A stretch of 26,075 nucleotides of DNA, from NCBI GenBank assembly GCA_964402115.1, contig CAYOBW010000080.1:1-26075 (forward strand). The letters are read 5' to 3'. This document shows positions 5,242-13,737 of this stretch, in pieces (positions within the stretch are counted from its first letter, which is position 1; every line of letters starts with the position of its first letter). The notes below the pieces were generated by a model that did no database searches, had not been told where the DNA came from, and saw only the letters and a program-made list of their open reading frames with translations. The DNA is from CAYOBW01 sp964402115. GTDB taxonomy: Bacteria > Verrucomicrobiota > Kiritimatiellia > UBA8416 > CAYOBW01. The position numbers were made by a program, and so were the translations under genes.

Positions 5242-6759
5242 ATGAAACGCATTGCCATCACGTTCGTCGCCCTCTGCGCGGCCAGTTGCGCACTGGCCGG
5301 GGAGTACACCATTTTCCAGGGCGACGGCTCGGACGAGGCCGGCTTCGTGCCGCCGCCGCAGAAAGTGCGGCTGCCGCCGCCGCCGCCGCGCACCGTATCC
5401 TCGGCGGAGACCACGATCCCCTTCCCGCCGCCGCCCGTCGCGCCCCTGGCGCGCACGGAGGCCAAGAAGCCGCCGCAGCCGCCGGTCCTCTTCACGAAGA
5501 TCCGCACGGAGCACAAGCTCGACTGGGCGGCGACGCCGAACGACGTCAACAACCTGCTCAAGCGCATGAAGGAGATGGTGGACGTCAACTACACCATGGA
5601 GGTGAAGACGCTGGCGGAGATCGATCCCAACCCCGACAACAACCCGATTATCTTCCGCTCCGGCCACTACCACTTCGAGTTCACCCCCGCCGAGCGCGCC
5701 AAGCTGCGGCAATACGTGCTCAGCGGCGGCATGCTGGTGTTCAACACGGGGCTCGGCTCGCAGCCGTTCTACCAGTCCGCCAAGAAGGAGCTGGAGCTGA
5801 TGTTCCCGGAGGTGCACCTGCAGCGCCTGAGCTCCGACCACCCGGTCTTTCATGCCTACTACGACCTCGACCGCGTGAAGTACCGGCCCGGCGTCGCGAA
5901 GGCCGGCTTCAGCGGCAACGAGCCCTGGTTCGACGGCATGACCCTCAACTGCCGGACCATCGCGGTCATTTCGCGCTGGTGCATGGCGGTCGGCTGGGAG
6001 GGGCTCGAAGACGACAGCTACCAGGCCTACGACTCGGTGGACGCGCAGAAGCTGGGCGTCAACCTCTTCGCCTACGCGACGGCGGTACGCGCCTGGGCGA
6101 AGAACCAGGCTTCCAAGATGAAGTTCGTGGACAGCGAGGCCTTCTCCACCGACAAGATGCAGATGGCCCAGATTGTGTACGACGGCGAATGGAAGACCCG
6201 CCATGCCGGCATCTCGGTGCTGCTGCAGACCTTCAATCTGAAGACCGACATTCCCGTCAAGTTCGGCCTGACGGAGCTGCGGCTCTCCGATCCGAAGATC
6301 TTCGAAGCGCCGCTGCTGTACCTGACCGGCCACGAGCACTTCACGCTGAACGACCGCGAGAAGGCGCAGCTGCGGCAGTACCTGCTGAACGGCGGCTTTC
6401 TCTTCGCCGAGGCCTGCTGCGGCCGCAAGGGCTTCGACCTCGCGCTGCGCACGCAGCTCAAGGCCATTCTGCCGGACTACCCGCTGACGCCGATCCCGCG
6501 GGAGCACACGCTGTACAGCCTGCCCAACGCCTGCACGCAGCTCAGCGTCACGCCGGCGCTCTCCTCGCACATGAAGAGCCCGACGGTTTTCCCGACGCTC
6601 TACGGGGTCGAGGTCAACGGGCACTTCGCCGTGGTCTACAGCGCCTTCGGCATGGCGGGCGGCTGGGAGATGTCGCAGAGCCCCTACGCCCACGGCTACG
6701 ATCAGTCCGGCGCCCTGCGCCTCGGGCAGAACATCCTGCTTTACGCTGTTACGCCGTGA
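5242..6759 (+). CDS. Exported protein with two tandem DUF4159 domains
   Basis: A 505-residue exported protein. Residues 1-19 are a signal peptide, 36-82 a proline-rich linker, and two DUF4159-like domains follow at about 84-290 and 305-503. The two domains share a clear pattern. The first has GHYHFEFTPAERAKLRQYVL (141-160) followed by SGGMLVFNTG; the second has GHEHFTLNDREKAQLRQYLL followed by NGGFLFAEACCG (near residue 363). Each is followed by an aromatic and acidic segment and a conserved HxxY/FHAYY position. DUF4159 proteins have a class I glutamine-amidotransferase-like fold and are often encoded beside MoxR and VWA genes, as here; their biochemical role is unknown. The stop overlaps the next start by one base (TGATG). 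The Shine-Dalgarno is ggagg at 5230-5234. Confidence 0.85.
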   Translation: MKRIAITFVALCAASCALAGEYTIFQGDGSDEAGFVPPPQKVRLPPPPPRTVSSAETTIPFPPPPVAPLARTEAKKPPQPPVLFTKIRTEHKLDWAATPNDVNNLLKRMKEMVDVNYTMEVKTLAEIDPNPDNNPIIFRSGHYHFEFTPAERAKLRQYVLSGGMLVFNTGLGSQPFYQSAKKELELMFPEVHLQRLSSDHPVFHAYYDLDRVKYRPGVAKAGFSGNEPWFDGMTLNCRTIAVISRWCMAVGWEGLEDDSYQAYDSVDAQKLGVNLFAYATAVRAWAKNQASKMKFVDSEAFSTDKMQMAQIVYDGEWKTRHAGISVLLQTFNLKTDIPVKFGLTELRLSDPKIFEAPLLYLTGHEHFTLNDREKAQLRQYLLNGGFLFAEACCGRKGFDLALRTQLKAILPDYPLTPIPREHTLYSLPNACTQLSVTPALSSHMKSPTVFPTLYGVEVNGHFAVVYSAFGMAGGWEMSQSPYAHGYDQSGALRLGQNILLYAVTP

Positions 6760-7595
6760 TGCAACGACCGGCCATGGCAGCAGCAGGGCTGGCCGTGCTC
6801 GCGGCGAGCCTCCTGGCTTCAACCCCGGCGCGGGCCCAGACGCGGGCCGCCGAGGAGCGGGCCCTGGCCGATCTTTGGAGCTTCCACAGCGCCCACAGCA
6901 ACCAGCACGCGCTCGTGGTGGAGCAGTGCGCCGAAGTCGCGAAGGCCGGCACGGCGACGCCGTTCCTCCCCGTCGTGCGCAGCCTCCACGCCTGGCACCT
7001 GCTCGCGGGCGGACGCGTGGCCGACGCGGTCAAGCTGTTCGAGCAGCTCCGTCCCGCCGGCACGGAACCGTTGGAGGATCCGCTCGAAGAAGCCGCGCGC
7101 ACGCAGGCCCGGCGCTGGCTCAGCCGGGTGGATCTGCTGCGCGTGCGCGAGGCGCTCGAGCGCATCTACATCCGGCGCGTGGAGTATCCGGCCACGCTGG
7201 AAGCGGCCACGAACGCGGTCAAGGGCCTGGCCTTCCCGCTCACCGACCGCTGGGGCCGCGCCTGGTTCTACCGCCCGGTCGACTTCAAGCGGCTGAAGGG
7301 CTTCAAGGGGCAACGCTACGAAATCCAGTGCCGGGCCACGGGCGTGGACTCCGACCTGCGCACGGCCCTGGCCCGCCCGTACGGCGCACGCATCGAGCTT
7401 GAGCCCGTGCGCATGGTTTCTTCCGACGGCACGCGGCAGGCCATCGAGTTCAAGCGCGGCGCCACCGGCGACACGCTGATCCTCTCCAACGGCACGGCGG
7501 AGGGCGAGACGGCCTTCGTTTACGCAGGGGTGGCGCTGATCGTCCTCACCGACGGCGATCACTGGGCCATCCTCAAGAAACCGGGGGCGCGCTGA
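6759..7595 (+). CDS. Exported helical protein with a pseudopilin-like C-terminal segment
   Basis: The 278-residue product is not assigned to a named family. It begins with a signal peptide (about 1-27, ending TPARAQ). Residues 30-125 are alpha-helical and look like degenerate TPR-type helices (HAWHLLAGGRVADAVKLFEQL). Residues 128-173 then read like the C-terminal half of GspG-type pseudopilins: a helix LRVREALERIYIRR, the turn EYPATLEA and the strand pair LTDRWGRAWFYRP. The rest is beta-rich (residues 185-275). The start ATG overlaps the DUF4159 stop by one base, and the DUF58 gene follows 3 bases after the stop, so it is firmly inside the operon. A role as an extracytoplasmic scaffold is a guess from structure and place. 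Confidence 0.7.
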   Translation: MQRPAMAAAGLAVLAASLLASTPARAQTRAAEERALADLWSFHSAHSNQHALVVEQCAEVAKAGTATPFLPVVRSLHAWHLLAGGRVADAVKLFEQLRPAGTEPLEDPLEEAARTQARRWLSRVDLLRVREALERIYIRRVEYPATLEAATNAVKGLAFPLTDRWGRAWFYRPVDFKRLKGFKGQRYEIQCRATGVDSDLRTALARPYGARIELEPVRMVSSDGTRQAIEFKRGATGDTLILSNGTAEGETAFVYAGVALIVLTDGDHWAILKKPGAR

Positions 7596-7598
7596 AGC

Positions 7599-8501
7599 AT
7601 GAAACGCGACGGCATCGCCACCCTGCTTACGCCCGAACACCTGCAGCGCCTGCGCACGCTCGTGCTGCAGTCCCGCTACGTCGTCGAAGGCAACCTGGCC
7701 GGCGCCCACCGCAGCCCGCTCAAGGGCAGCAGCGCCGAGTTCGCCGACCACCGCTCCTACATCCAGGGAGACGATCCGCGGCACATCGACTGGAAGGTCT
7801 TCGGGCGCACCGACCGCTACTACATCCGCCGCTACGAGACGGAGACGAATCTCCGCGTCTATCTCGTCGTGGACCGCAGCGCCTCCATGGGCTACGGCAG
7901 CAAGGACCTCACCAAGTACCGCTACGCCTGCCACCTGTCCGCCGCCCTCGGCTACGTCGTGGTGAAGGTGCGCGACTCGGTGGGCCTCTTCCTGCACTCG
8001 AACAAGATCGACACGCAGATGGCCACCGGCAACACGTTCCTCCATCTCAACAACCTCCTCACGCAGCTCCTGGCCCAGGAACCGGCCGAGACCACGGAGA
8101 TCGCGCGCACGCTGCACCAGGTCGCCGACAGCGTACACAAGCGCGCGCTGATCGTCATCCTGTCGGACCTGTTCGACGACACGGAGCGCGTGCTGCAGGC
8201 GCTGGCCCATTTCCGCAAGCAGCACCACGACGTGATTGTCTGCCACGTGCTGGATCCCATGGAGCTGGATTTCGGTTTCACCAAGGCCACGCAGTTCGAG
8301 GACATGGAGACCAAGGAAGTCATCGCCGTGGACCCGCCGGCGCTGGCCGAGGCGTATCGCAAGGTTTTCGGCGAGTTTCTCGAGACCGTGCGCAAGGGGT
8401 GCGCGGCGCTGAACGTGGACTACCGCCTGGCGCGCACGGACCGCGACGTGGACAGTTTCGCGCGCGCCTACCTCGAGGAGCGGCGGCGGTTGTCGCGGTA
8501 G
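7599..8501 (+). CDS. DUF58 / VWA-like protein
   Basis: A 300-residue DUF58 protein, the usual partner of MoxR AAA+ ATPases. The signature GDDPRHIDWKVFGRTD (57-72) is complete. The following VWA-like domain has a MIDAS metal-site motif D92-R-S94-A-S96, and the second acidic turn is VILSDLFDD. There is no membrane segment, so the protein is cytoplasmic and could connect the ATPase with the membrane VWA proteins encoded next. In related MoxR systems such proteins are thought to act in assembly or activation of membrane-associated complexes, but this gene's target is unknown. It begins 3 bases after the preceding stop. The 98-base gap after it contains a strong GC hairpin. Confidence 0.92.
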   Translation: MKRDGIATLLTPEHLQRLRTLVLQSRYVVEGNLAGAHRSPLKGSSAEFADHRSYIQGDDPRHIDWKVFGRTDRYYIRRYETETNLRVYLVVDRSASMGYGSKDLTKYRYACHLSAALGYVVVKVRDSVGLFLHSNKIDTQMATGNTFLHLNNLLTQLLAQEPAETTEIARTLHQVADSVHKRALIVILSDLFDDTERVLQALAHFRKQHHDVIVCHVLDPMELDFGFTKATQFEDMETKEVIAVDPPALAEAYRKVFGEFLETVRKGCAALNVDYRLARTDRDVDSFARAYLEERRRLSR

Positions 8502-8518
8502 CGCGGGCAGGCGCGCGG

Positions 8519-8546
8519 GCTCCCGCGGCGCGCGGCCGCGGGAAGC
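8519..8546 (+). terminator. Strong intergenic hairpin inside the operon (attenuator or processing site)
   Basis: The stem cccgcggc-gcgcg-gccgcggg has perfect 8-bp arms (8522-8529 and 8535-8542), extended to 11 bp with one bulged base by gct/aagc. It is followed by gggttt rather than a long T-tract, so it is unlikely to be a full Rho-independent terminator. It sits in the largest gap of the cluster, between the DUF58 and BatA-type genes, and could lower downstream expression or protect upstream mRNA. Confidence 0.4.
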
Positions 8547-8599
8547 GGGTTTGACGGACGGGTGGCTGACGGTTGGCGTGAAGGCAACGGAACGGGACG

Positions 8600-10774
8600 A
8601 TGTTCGAGTTTCTGAATCCATTGTTTCTGTGGGCGGCGGGGGCGGCGGGCATCCCGCTGTTCCTCCACCTGATGCGGCAGCGGCGCGTCGTCCGCGTGCC
8701 GTTCAGCACGCTGCGCTTCCTGAAGCTGGCCGAGCGGCGCACCTCGCGCCGCATCCGGCTCGAGCAGTTCCTCCTCTGGTTCCTGCGCACGGCCCTGATG
8801 CTCGCCATCGCCGCCGCCTTCGCCATGCCCATGCTGCGCACGCGGGGCTTTGCCGGCTTCTCCGCCCGCGCCCAGCGCGACGTCGCCATCGTGCTCGACG
8901 CCTCCTACAGCATGTACTACCAGTGCGGCCGCTTCACGGCCTGGGAGAACGCCGTCGAAATCGCGACGGCGCTGGTCGAGGAGCTCAAGGAGGGCGACCG
9001 CGTCTGCCTCTTCCTCGCCACCGACGACGTCCGCCCGCTGGTCGAGAAGCTCACCTCCGACCGGCAGATGGTCACGGGCCAGCTGAAGAACCTGAAGCCG
9101 GAGTACACGAGTTCGCGCCTCGAGCCGGCGCTGCGCGCGGCCTATCGCACCCTGCAGGACCAGAGCGGCCGCCGCGAGCGCGAAATCCACGTGCTGACCG
9201 ACGGCCAGAACCTCCCATGGACCGGCATGCTCCGGGCGGAGAAGGGCGCCAAGGGGTGGAGCCTGACTGAGGAAGCCGACAACCGAACCGCCTGCTACAT
9301 CACGCTCACCGGCGCACAGAACCCCGTCAACCTCTCGCCGGCTTCCGTCGAACTGCACCCGCTCATGATCACCGCCCACTCCTCCGCCCGCGTGGACGCG
9401 CGGCTCATCGGCTCCGGCAGCGCGGGCGACTCCTCGGCCATCCTCATGATCGACGGCGCGCAGGTCGCGCGGCGCACCCTCACCGCCGCCGAGCGCGACA
9501 AGGCCGCCACGGTCGTCTTCACCCTGCCGCCCCTCTCTCCCGGCCTGCATGGCGCCGCCGTCACCCTGCCGCCCGACAGCCTGCCGGCCGACGACGCCTT
9601 CCACTTCATGATCGACGTGAAGGAGAAGATCCCCGTGCTTTGCGTCGGCGCGCCGGACGAGACGCTTTATGTCATGCGCGCGCTGCAGGCCGGCGCCACC
9701 GGGGGCGCCTCGCCCCTCCGCGCCAAGCAGGTCGCGGGCACGGCCGTCACCGAAGAGGATCTCCGCTCCTGCGTCAGCGTCATCCTCTGCAATGCCCTGC
9801 CCCTGCCCGGCCCGACGGTCCTGCAGCTCGAACGCTACGTGCAGGACGGCGGCGTGCTCGTCCTCTTTCCGGGCGCCGGGGCGCAGGCCGGCGACTACGC
9901 CAGCCTGACCTGCCTGCCGGTGGCGGGCGCCCCGCAGGATCTGCCGACGGAGCAGCGCAAGCGCTCCCTGCGCTGGAATACGCCGCAGCACCCGCTCTTC
10001 GACGCGATTCGCGACATCGGCGACGCCGCCCCGGTGTGCGCCATCGCCAGGTATCTCCCCTGGACGCTGGACAACGCCACGATGACGGTCCTGATCACCG
10101 CCGGCGACGGCATGCCGTTCCTCGTCGAGAAGAAGGTCGGTTCCGGCCGCGTACTGGCCTTCACGGTCAGCGCCGACCGCGCGTGGAGCACCTTCCCGCT
10201 CTCGCCCTTCTTCCTCCCCGTCCTGCACCAGATCGCCCGCTACGGCGCGGGCGTCACCGGCACGCCGCTCTTCCACTGGACCGGCCGCAACGTCACACTC
10301 CCGGAGGACACCTTCCCCGCCAACGACGCGGTGGTCCTGACCGCCCCGGACGGCAGCCCCGTCCCCATCCGCCGCATGCCCGCGCACGAGAAGGCCGCCT
10401 ACGTCGTGGACAACCTCGGGCAGCCGGGCATTTACAGGCGGCCCGCGACGAGCGGCGGCGCGGAACTCCCCGTGCTGGCGGCCAACGCCGAGCGCACGGA
10501 GTCCGACCTGACGCCGGTCGACCGCGACCGGCTGCCCGACGTCACCGGCGCGGACCGCACGCAGGTAGCCGACAACAAGGACGACCTCCTGCGGCTCGTG
10601 CGCGCGTCGCGCGTGGGCCTGACGCTGGCGGAACACGCCCTCTGGCTCGTCCTGCTCCTGGCCGCGGCGGAGGTGTTCATGGCCAACCGCCTGGCGCGCG
10701 CGGGCAGCGCGCTTTCGGAAACGCTGAAGATCGAACTGACGGGCCGGGTGCGCAAACCGGCGGAGAACGCGTGA
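8600..10774 (+). CDS. BatA-type membrane VWA protein
   Basis: A 724-residue inner-membrane protein with the BatA/aerotolerance N-terminal domain: MFEFLNPLFLWAAGAAGIPL and FLHLMRQRR, followed by PFSTLRFL. Membrane segments lie at about 7-25 and 57-79. A VWA domain follows (about 93-230) with an intact MIDAS motif D100-A-S102-Y-S104 and the later LTDGQN turn. The middle region (about 240-600) contains beta-sandwich and amidotransferase-like segments (for example GGVLVLFPGAG). A last membrane helix lies at about 679-698, with a short cytoplasmic tail. The VWA domain lies between TM2 and TM3 and should face the periplasm, if the family topology holds. The ATG start is far upstream of no competitor. 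The following gene starts 4 bases after the stop. Confidence 0.88.
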   Translation: MFEFLNPLFLWAAGAAGIPLFLHLMRQRRVVRVPFSTLRFLKLAERRTSRRIRLEQFLLWFLRTALMLAIAAAFAMPMLRTRGFAGFSARAQRDVAIVLDASYSMYYQCGRFTAWENAVEIATALVEELKEGDRVCLFLATDDVRPLVEKLTSDRQMVTGQLKNLKPEYTSSRLEPALRAAYRTLQDQSGRREREIHVLTDGQNLPWTGMLRAEKGAKGWSLTEEADNRTACYITLTGAQNPVNLSPASVELHPLMITAHSSARVDARLIGSGSAGDSSAILMIDGAQVARRTLTAAERDKAATVVFTLPPLSPGLHGAAVTLPPDSLPADDAFHFMIDVKEKIPVLCVGAPDETLYVMRALQAGATGGASPLRAKQVAGTAVTEEDLRSCVSVILCNALPLPGPTVLQLERYVQDGGVLVLFPGAGAQAGDYASLTCLPVAGAPQDLPTEQRKRSLRWNTPQHPLFDAIRDIGDAAPVCAIARYLPWTLDNATMTVLITAGDGMPFLVEKKVGSGRVLAFTVSADRAWSTFPLSPFFLPVLHQIARYGAGVTGTPLFHWTGRNVTLPEDTFPANDAVVLTAPDGSPVPIRRMPAHEKAAYVVDNLGQPGIYRRPATSGGAELPVLAANAERTESDLTPVDRDRLPDVTGADRTQVADNKDDLLRLVRASRVGLTLAEHALWLVLLLAAAEVFMANRLARAGSALSETLKIELTGRVRKPAENA

Positions 10775-10778
10775 GCGC

Positions 10779-12983
10779 ATGACGGTTTTCGAACATACTT
10801 TCTCGACCCTGGCCATCTGGCTCGCGGTGCTGGCGGCTGTGGCCGCGGCCGGGTTCAGTTTCGTGCGCTACCCGAAGCGCACGTGGACGCTCCCCGTGCT
10901 GGCCGCGCTGCGCCTGATCTTCTTCGGGCTGCTCGCCTGGTGCCTCTTCCTGCCGGGGCGCAAGCACCAGACGATCCGCGAGGTCAAGCCGCGCTTCCTC
11001 GTTGCCGTCGACACCTCCGCGAGCATGCAGCAGCCCCGGCAGCCCGAGGGGCGCAGCCGGTGGGACGCCGCGCACGCGCTCGCGGCGGGCAGCTGGATCG
11101 AGTCGCTGGCCTCCCTGTGCGAGATCGATGTCTACCCCTTCGCCGGCAGCCTCGGCAACCAGCTGCTGCCATCCGCCGTGGCCACGCTGAAGCCCGACGG
11201 CGAGAGCACGCTGCTGCGCGAGGCGCTCGTCAAGCTGGCGGAGCGCTACCGCGGCCAGGACATAGCCGGCTGCCTGGTCCTGACCGATGGCCTCGACACG
11301 CGCGAGACGGGGCCGGAGTGGTCGTCCGACACGTGGCCGTGGCCGATCTACACGACGCAGCTCGCCGAGGATGCCGCCGCCGAGAAGCTGGAGCCCGACG
11401 CGCGCGTGGACACCGTCAACACCCCGCGGCGCATCTCCGCCGGCTGGAACAGCGAGCTGAAGGCCGTCGTTGGCGGGCACCAGGTGGGCAGCGACCCCGT
11501 CACGGTCCAACTCTACAAGAACGATGTCCTGCTGCAGGAATCGCCCGTCCAGCTGCCGCCCGACGGCTCCACCCGCGAGGTGGCCTTCCAGCTCACGCAC
11601 CCCGAGGTCGGCGTGTTCCTGTACCGCGTGCTGGTCCCGCCGCTGGCCGGCGAGACCCACACGAACAACAACGCCTATGCCGTCTCGGTCCAGGTGATCG
11701 AAGCGCGCAACCGCCTGCTGTACGTGGAAGGCCCGCCCCGCTGGGAGTCGAAGTACCTCATCCGCGTGCTCAAGGCCAACCCCCAGATCACGCCGGCCTG
11801 CTTTGTCCGCGGCCCCGAGGGGGCGTTCCTGACCGTGGGCGACGTGGGCAAGGTGACGGCCGACATGAGCGAGGGGCAGCTCGCGCTCTTCAAGGTGGTC
11901 GTGCTCGGCAACCTTGACGCGGAGGAGATCGGGCCGCAGCGCGCCGCGACGCTGCTGAAGTTCGTCGACGCCGGCGGCAGCCTCGTCCTGCTGGGCGGGC
12001 CGAAGGGCTGGGGGCCGAACGGCTTCGCCCAGACCGACCTGCGCAAGCTCATGCCCATCACGCGCCACGGCCCCGTGCCGGTCGAGGGCGCCGTGCCGGT
12101 GCAGCTCACCGACGAGGGGCGCGTGCACCCGGCGTTCGCGGGCAACCCCCAGTACTGGGAGCAGCTGCCGCCGGTCCTGTCGTACTTCGCCCGCTCCGCG
12201 CCCGCGCCCGGGGCCCAGGCGCTCCTCGCCGTCGCCGCGGCCGACGGCCCGCAGCCGATCGTCGTCGTGCGGCAGTACGGCCAGGGCAAGGTTGTCGCCA
12301 TCATGACCGACTCCTTCTGGCGCTGGCAGCTGAGCCCCGAGCGCAAGGAGAACCGTCCGTACGACCGCTTCTGGAACCAGCTCGTCGGCTGGCTGTGCCC
12401 CGCCGAACAGGCCGTGGACACCACGCGCATCGACGTCTTCCTGGGGCGCCTGGAGCTTTACCTGGGCGAGTCCATGCCCATCAGCGCGCGCCTGGGCGGG
12501 CGCGACGAGATCAACGAGCGGCTGATCATGACCGCCGAGGTGAGCCTGCCCGACAAGCGCGCGCTGACGTTCCCCATGGCGCGCCAGCAGGTCGTCACGC
12601 CCAGCGGCGCGAGCTTCCCCGGTTTCGCCGTGCCGTTCGAGGCGCAGGTGCCGGGCCTCCACACCGTCGTGGCCCTCACGATGGTGGACGGCAAGGAGAA
12701 GCGCTCCGACCCGGTCTCCTTCTTCGTCAAGCCCTTCACGCCGGAAGCCGCGCCCAACCCGACGGACCTGACCGTCCTGAAGAACCTCGCCTACAACAGC
12801 AAGGGCGCCTTCCGCAAGACACCCGCGGAGCTCTCCGAGGTGCTGCGCGCCATCTCCTGCAAGCCCCGCACCGAGGAGCGTTCGGAGTTCGCCTCGCTGT
12901 GGCAGCGCCTGCTGGTAATCGCTTGCCTCATGGGCCTGCTGGCCATAGAGTGGAGCATCCGCAAGTGGAGGGACATGCCGTGA
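10779..12983 (+). CDS. Membrane VWA protein with glutamine-amidotransferase-like domain
   Basis: A 734-residue membrane protein with the same plan as its upstream neighbour. Two N-terminal helices (about 8-29 and 38-59) precede a VWA domain with MIDAS D78-T-S80-A-S82 and LVLTDGLDTR. A beta-sandwich region (about 210-305) is followed by an amidotransferase-like domain from about 308 (LLYVEGPPRWESKYLIRVL), which includes LVLLGGPKGWGPNGF. A C-terminal helix lies at about 711-724. This resembles the glutamine-amidotransferase-like domain found in planctomycetal VWA proteins; I see no obvious catalytic Cys-His pair, so binding or structure is more likely than catalysis. The stop overlaps the next start by 4 bases. 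The two VWA proteins may form a heteromer by analogy with BatA/BatB. Confidence 0.87.
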   Translation: MTVFEHTFSTLAIWLAVLAAVAAAGFSFVRYPKRTWTLPVLAALRLIFFGLLAWCLFLPGRKHQTIREVKPRFLVAVDTSASMQQPRQPEGRSRWDAAHALAAGSWIESLASLCEIDVYPFAGSLGNQLLPSAVATLKPDGESTLLREALVKLAERYRGQDIAGCLVLTDGLDTRETGPEWSSDTWPWPIYTTQLAEDAAAEKLEPDARVDTVNTPRRISAGWNSELKAVVGGHQVGSDPVTVQLYKNDVLLQESPVQLPPDGSTREVAFQLTHPEVGVFLYRVLVPPLAGETHTNNNAYAVSVQVIEARNRLLYVEGPPRWESKYLIRVLKANPQITPACFVRGPEGAFLTVGDVGKVTADMSEGQLALFKVVVLGNLDAEEIGPQRAATLLKFVDAGGSLVLLGGPKGWGPNGFAQTDLRKLMPITRHGPVPVEGAVPVQLTDEGRVHPAFAGNPQYWEQLPPVLSYFARSAPAPGAQALLAVAAADGPQPIVVVRQYGQGKVVAIMTDSFWRWQLSPERKENRPYDRFWNQLVGWLCPAEQAVDTTRIDVFLGRLELYLGESMPISARLGGRDEINERLIMTAEVSLPDKRALTFPMARQQVVTPSGASFPGFAVPFEAQVPGLHTVVALTMVDGKEKRSDPVSFFVKPFTPEAAPNPTDLTVLKNLAYNSKGAFRKTPAELSEVLRAISCKPRTEERSEFASLWQRLLVIACLMGLLAIEWSIRKWRDMP

Positions 12984-13720
12984 AGACACCGCTTCTGTCG
13001 CTGATGTTGGCCGGCCTGCTGGCCGGCGCCCTGGTCCCGCCCGCGGGCGTGGCCGCGCCGCCATCCGGCGCCGCCGCCCGCAAGGGCGCGAACCTGCTCG
13101 TCAACGGCAGCTTCGACAACGCGGAGGACCCGCTCAAGGGCTGGGTCCGCGACTTCCAGTTCACCGGCAACACGTGGTACACCAACAACCACACGCGCGT
13201 CTCCGTCATCTCGCAGGACGGCGCCCACCGCAGCGTGCTGCGGCTGACCGGCACGCGCGACATCTTCTGGGGCAGCGGCCAGGGCGTGAAGGTTGACAGC
13301 GAGCCGATTCCTTTCGACCCGAACTGCAGCTACCACCTCTCCGCCGAAGCGCGCACGACCGAGGGCCCGAACTGCCGCATCTACATCCAGGGGTTCCAGT
13401 GGAAGCCGGGCGTGAAGCCCAACACGGCCCCCACCCTCGCGGACCTGCGCCTGGCTTACAAGCAGGGCTCCGGCAATCTCCTGTACTTCGGGACGACGAA
13501 GCACGAAGGGCCCTTCTCGAACGTCACCAAGAGCTGGCAGCGCGGCGAGACGACCTTTCCGTCCGCGAACCCCACCAGCGCCGCCCTGGCCGCGCTGAAG
13601 CGCGTCGAGTTCATCATCGTGCACATCGTCGCGATCGACGGCCACGACGGCGACCTGCTCGTGGACAACGTCGTGTTGGAGAAGACCGAACGGCCGGCCA
13701 AATCGGGCGGCAGCCGCTAG
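12980..13720 (+). CDS. Secreted carbohydrate-binding-module-like protein
   Basis: A 246-residue secreted protein. The signal peptide ends near residue 26 (VAAPPS). The mature part begins with NLLVNGSFDNAEDPLKGW (38-55), the classic opening of family 4/9/16-type carbohydrate-binding jelly-roll domains. Later strands follow the same fold, including SYHLSAEARTTEG and the terminal LLVDNVVLEK, which matches the typical closing strand of such domains. No catalytic domain is attached. The GTG start overlaps the preceding stop by 4 bases and has GGAGGG seven bases upstream. Within this operon it is a candidate external ligand-binding partner of the VWA membrane proteins. Binding to a glycan is inferred from fold type only. 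Confidence 0.78.
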   Translation: MKTPLLSLMLAGLLAGALVPPAGVAAPPSGAAARKGANLLVNGSFDNAEDPLKGWVRDFQFTGNTWYTNNHTRVSVISQDGAHRSVLRLTGTRDIFWGSGQGVKVDSEPIPFDPNCSYHLSAEARTTEGPNCRIYIQGFQWKPGVKPNTAPTLADLRLAYKQGSGNLLYFGTTKHEGPFSNVTKSWQRGETTFPSANPTSAALAALKRVEFIIVHIVAIDGHDGDLLVDNVVLEKTERPAKSGGSR

Positions 13721-13737
13721 CGGCTCCGGAGGCATCC

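Noticed and set aside
5286..6758. Plus-strand open frame in a second register over the DUF4159 gene
   Set aside because: Only the part from 6759 is a real gene; upstream of that the product is low-complexity Ala/Arg/Gly and the DUF4159 frame is clearly coding.
8468..13064. Two long minus-strand open frames (about 780-795 codons) opposite the VWA genes
   Set aside because: Same shadow effect; the plus strand has intact VWA MIDAS motifs and tight operon spacing.
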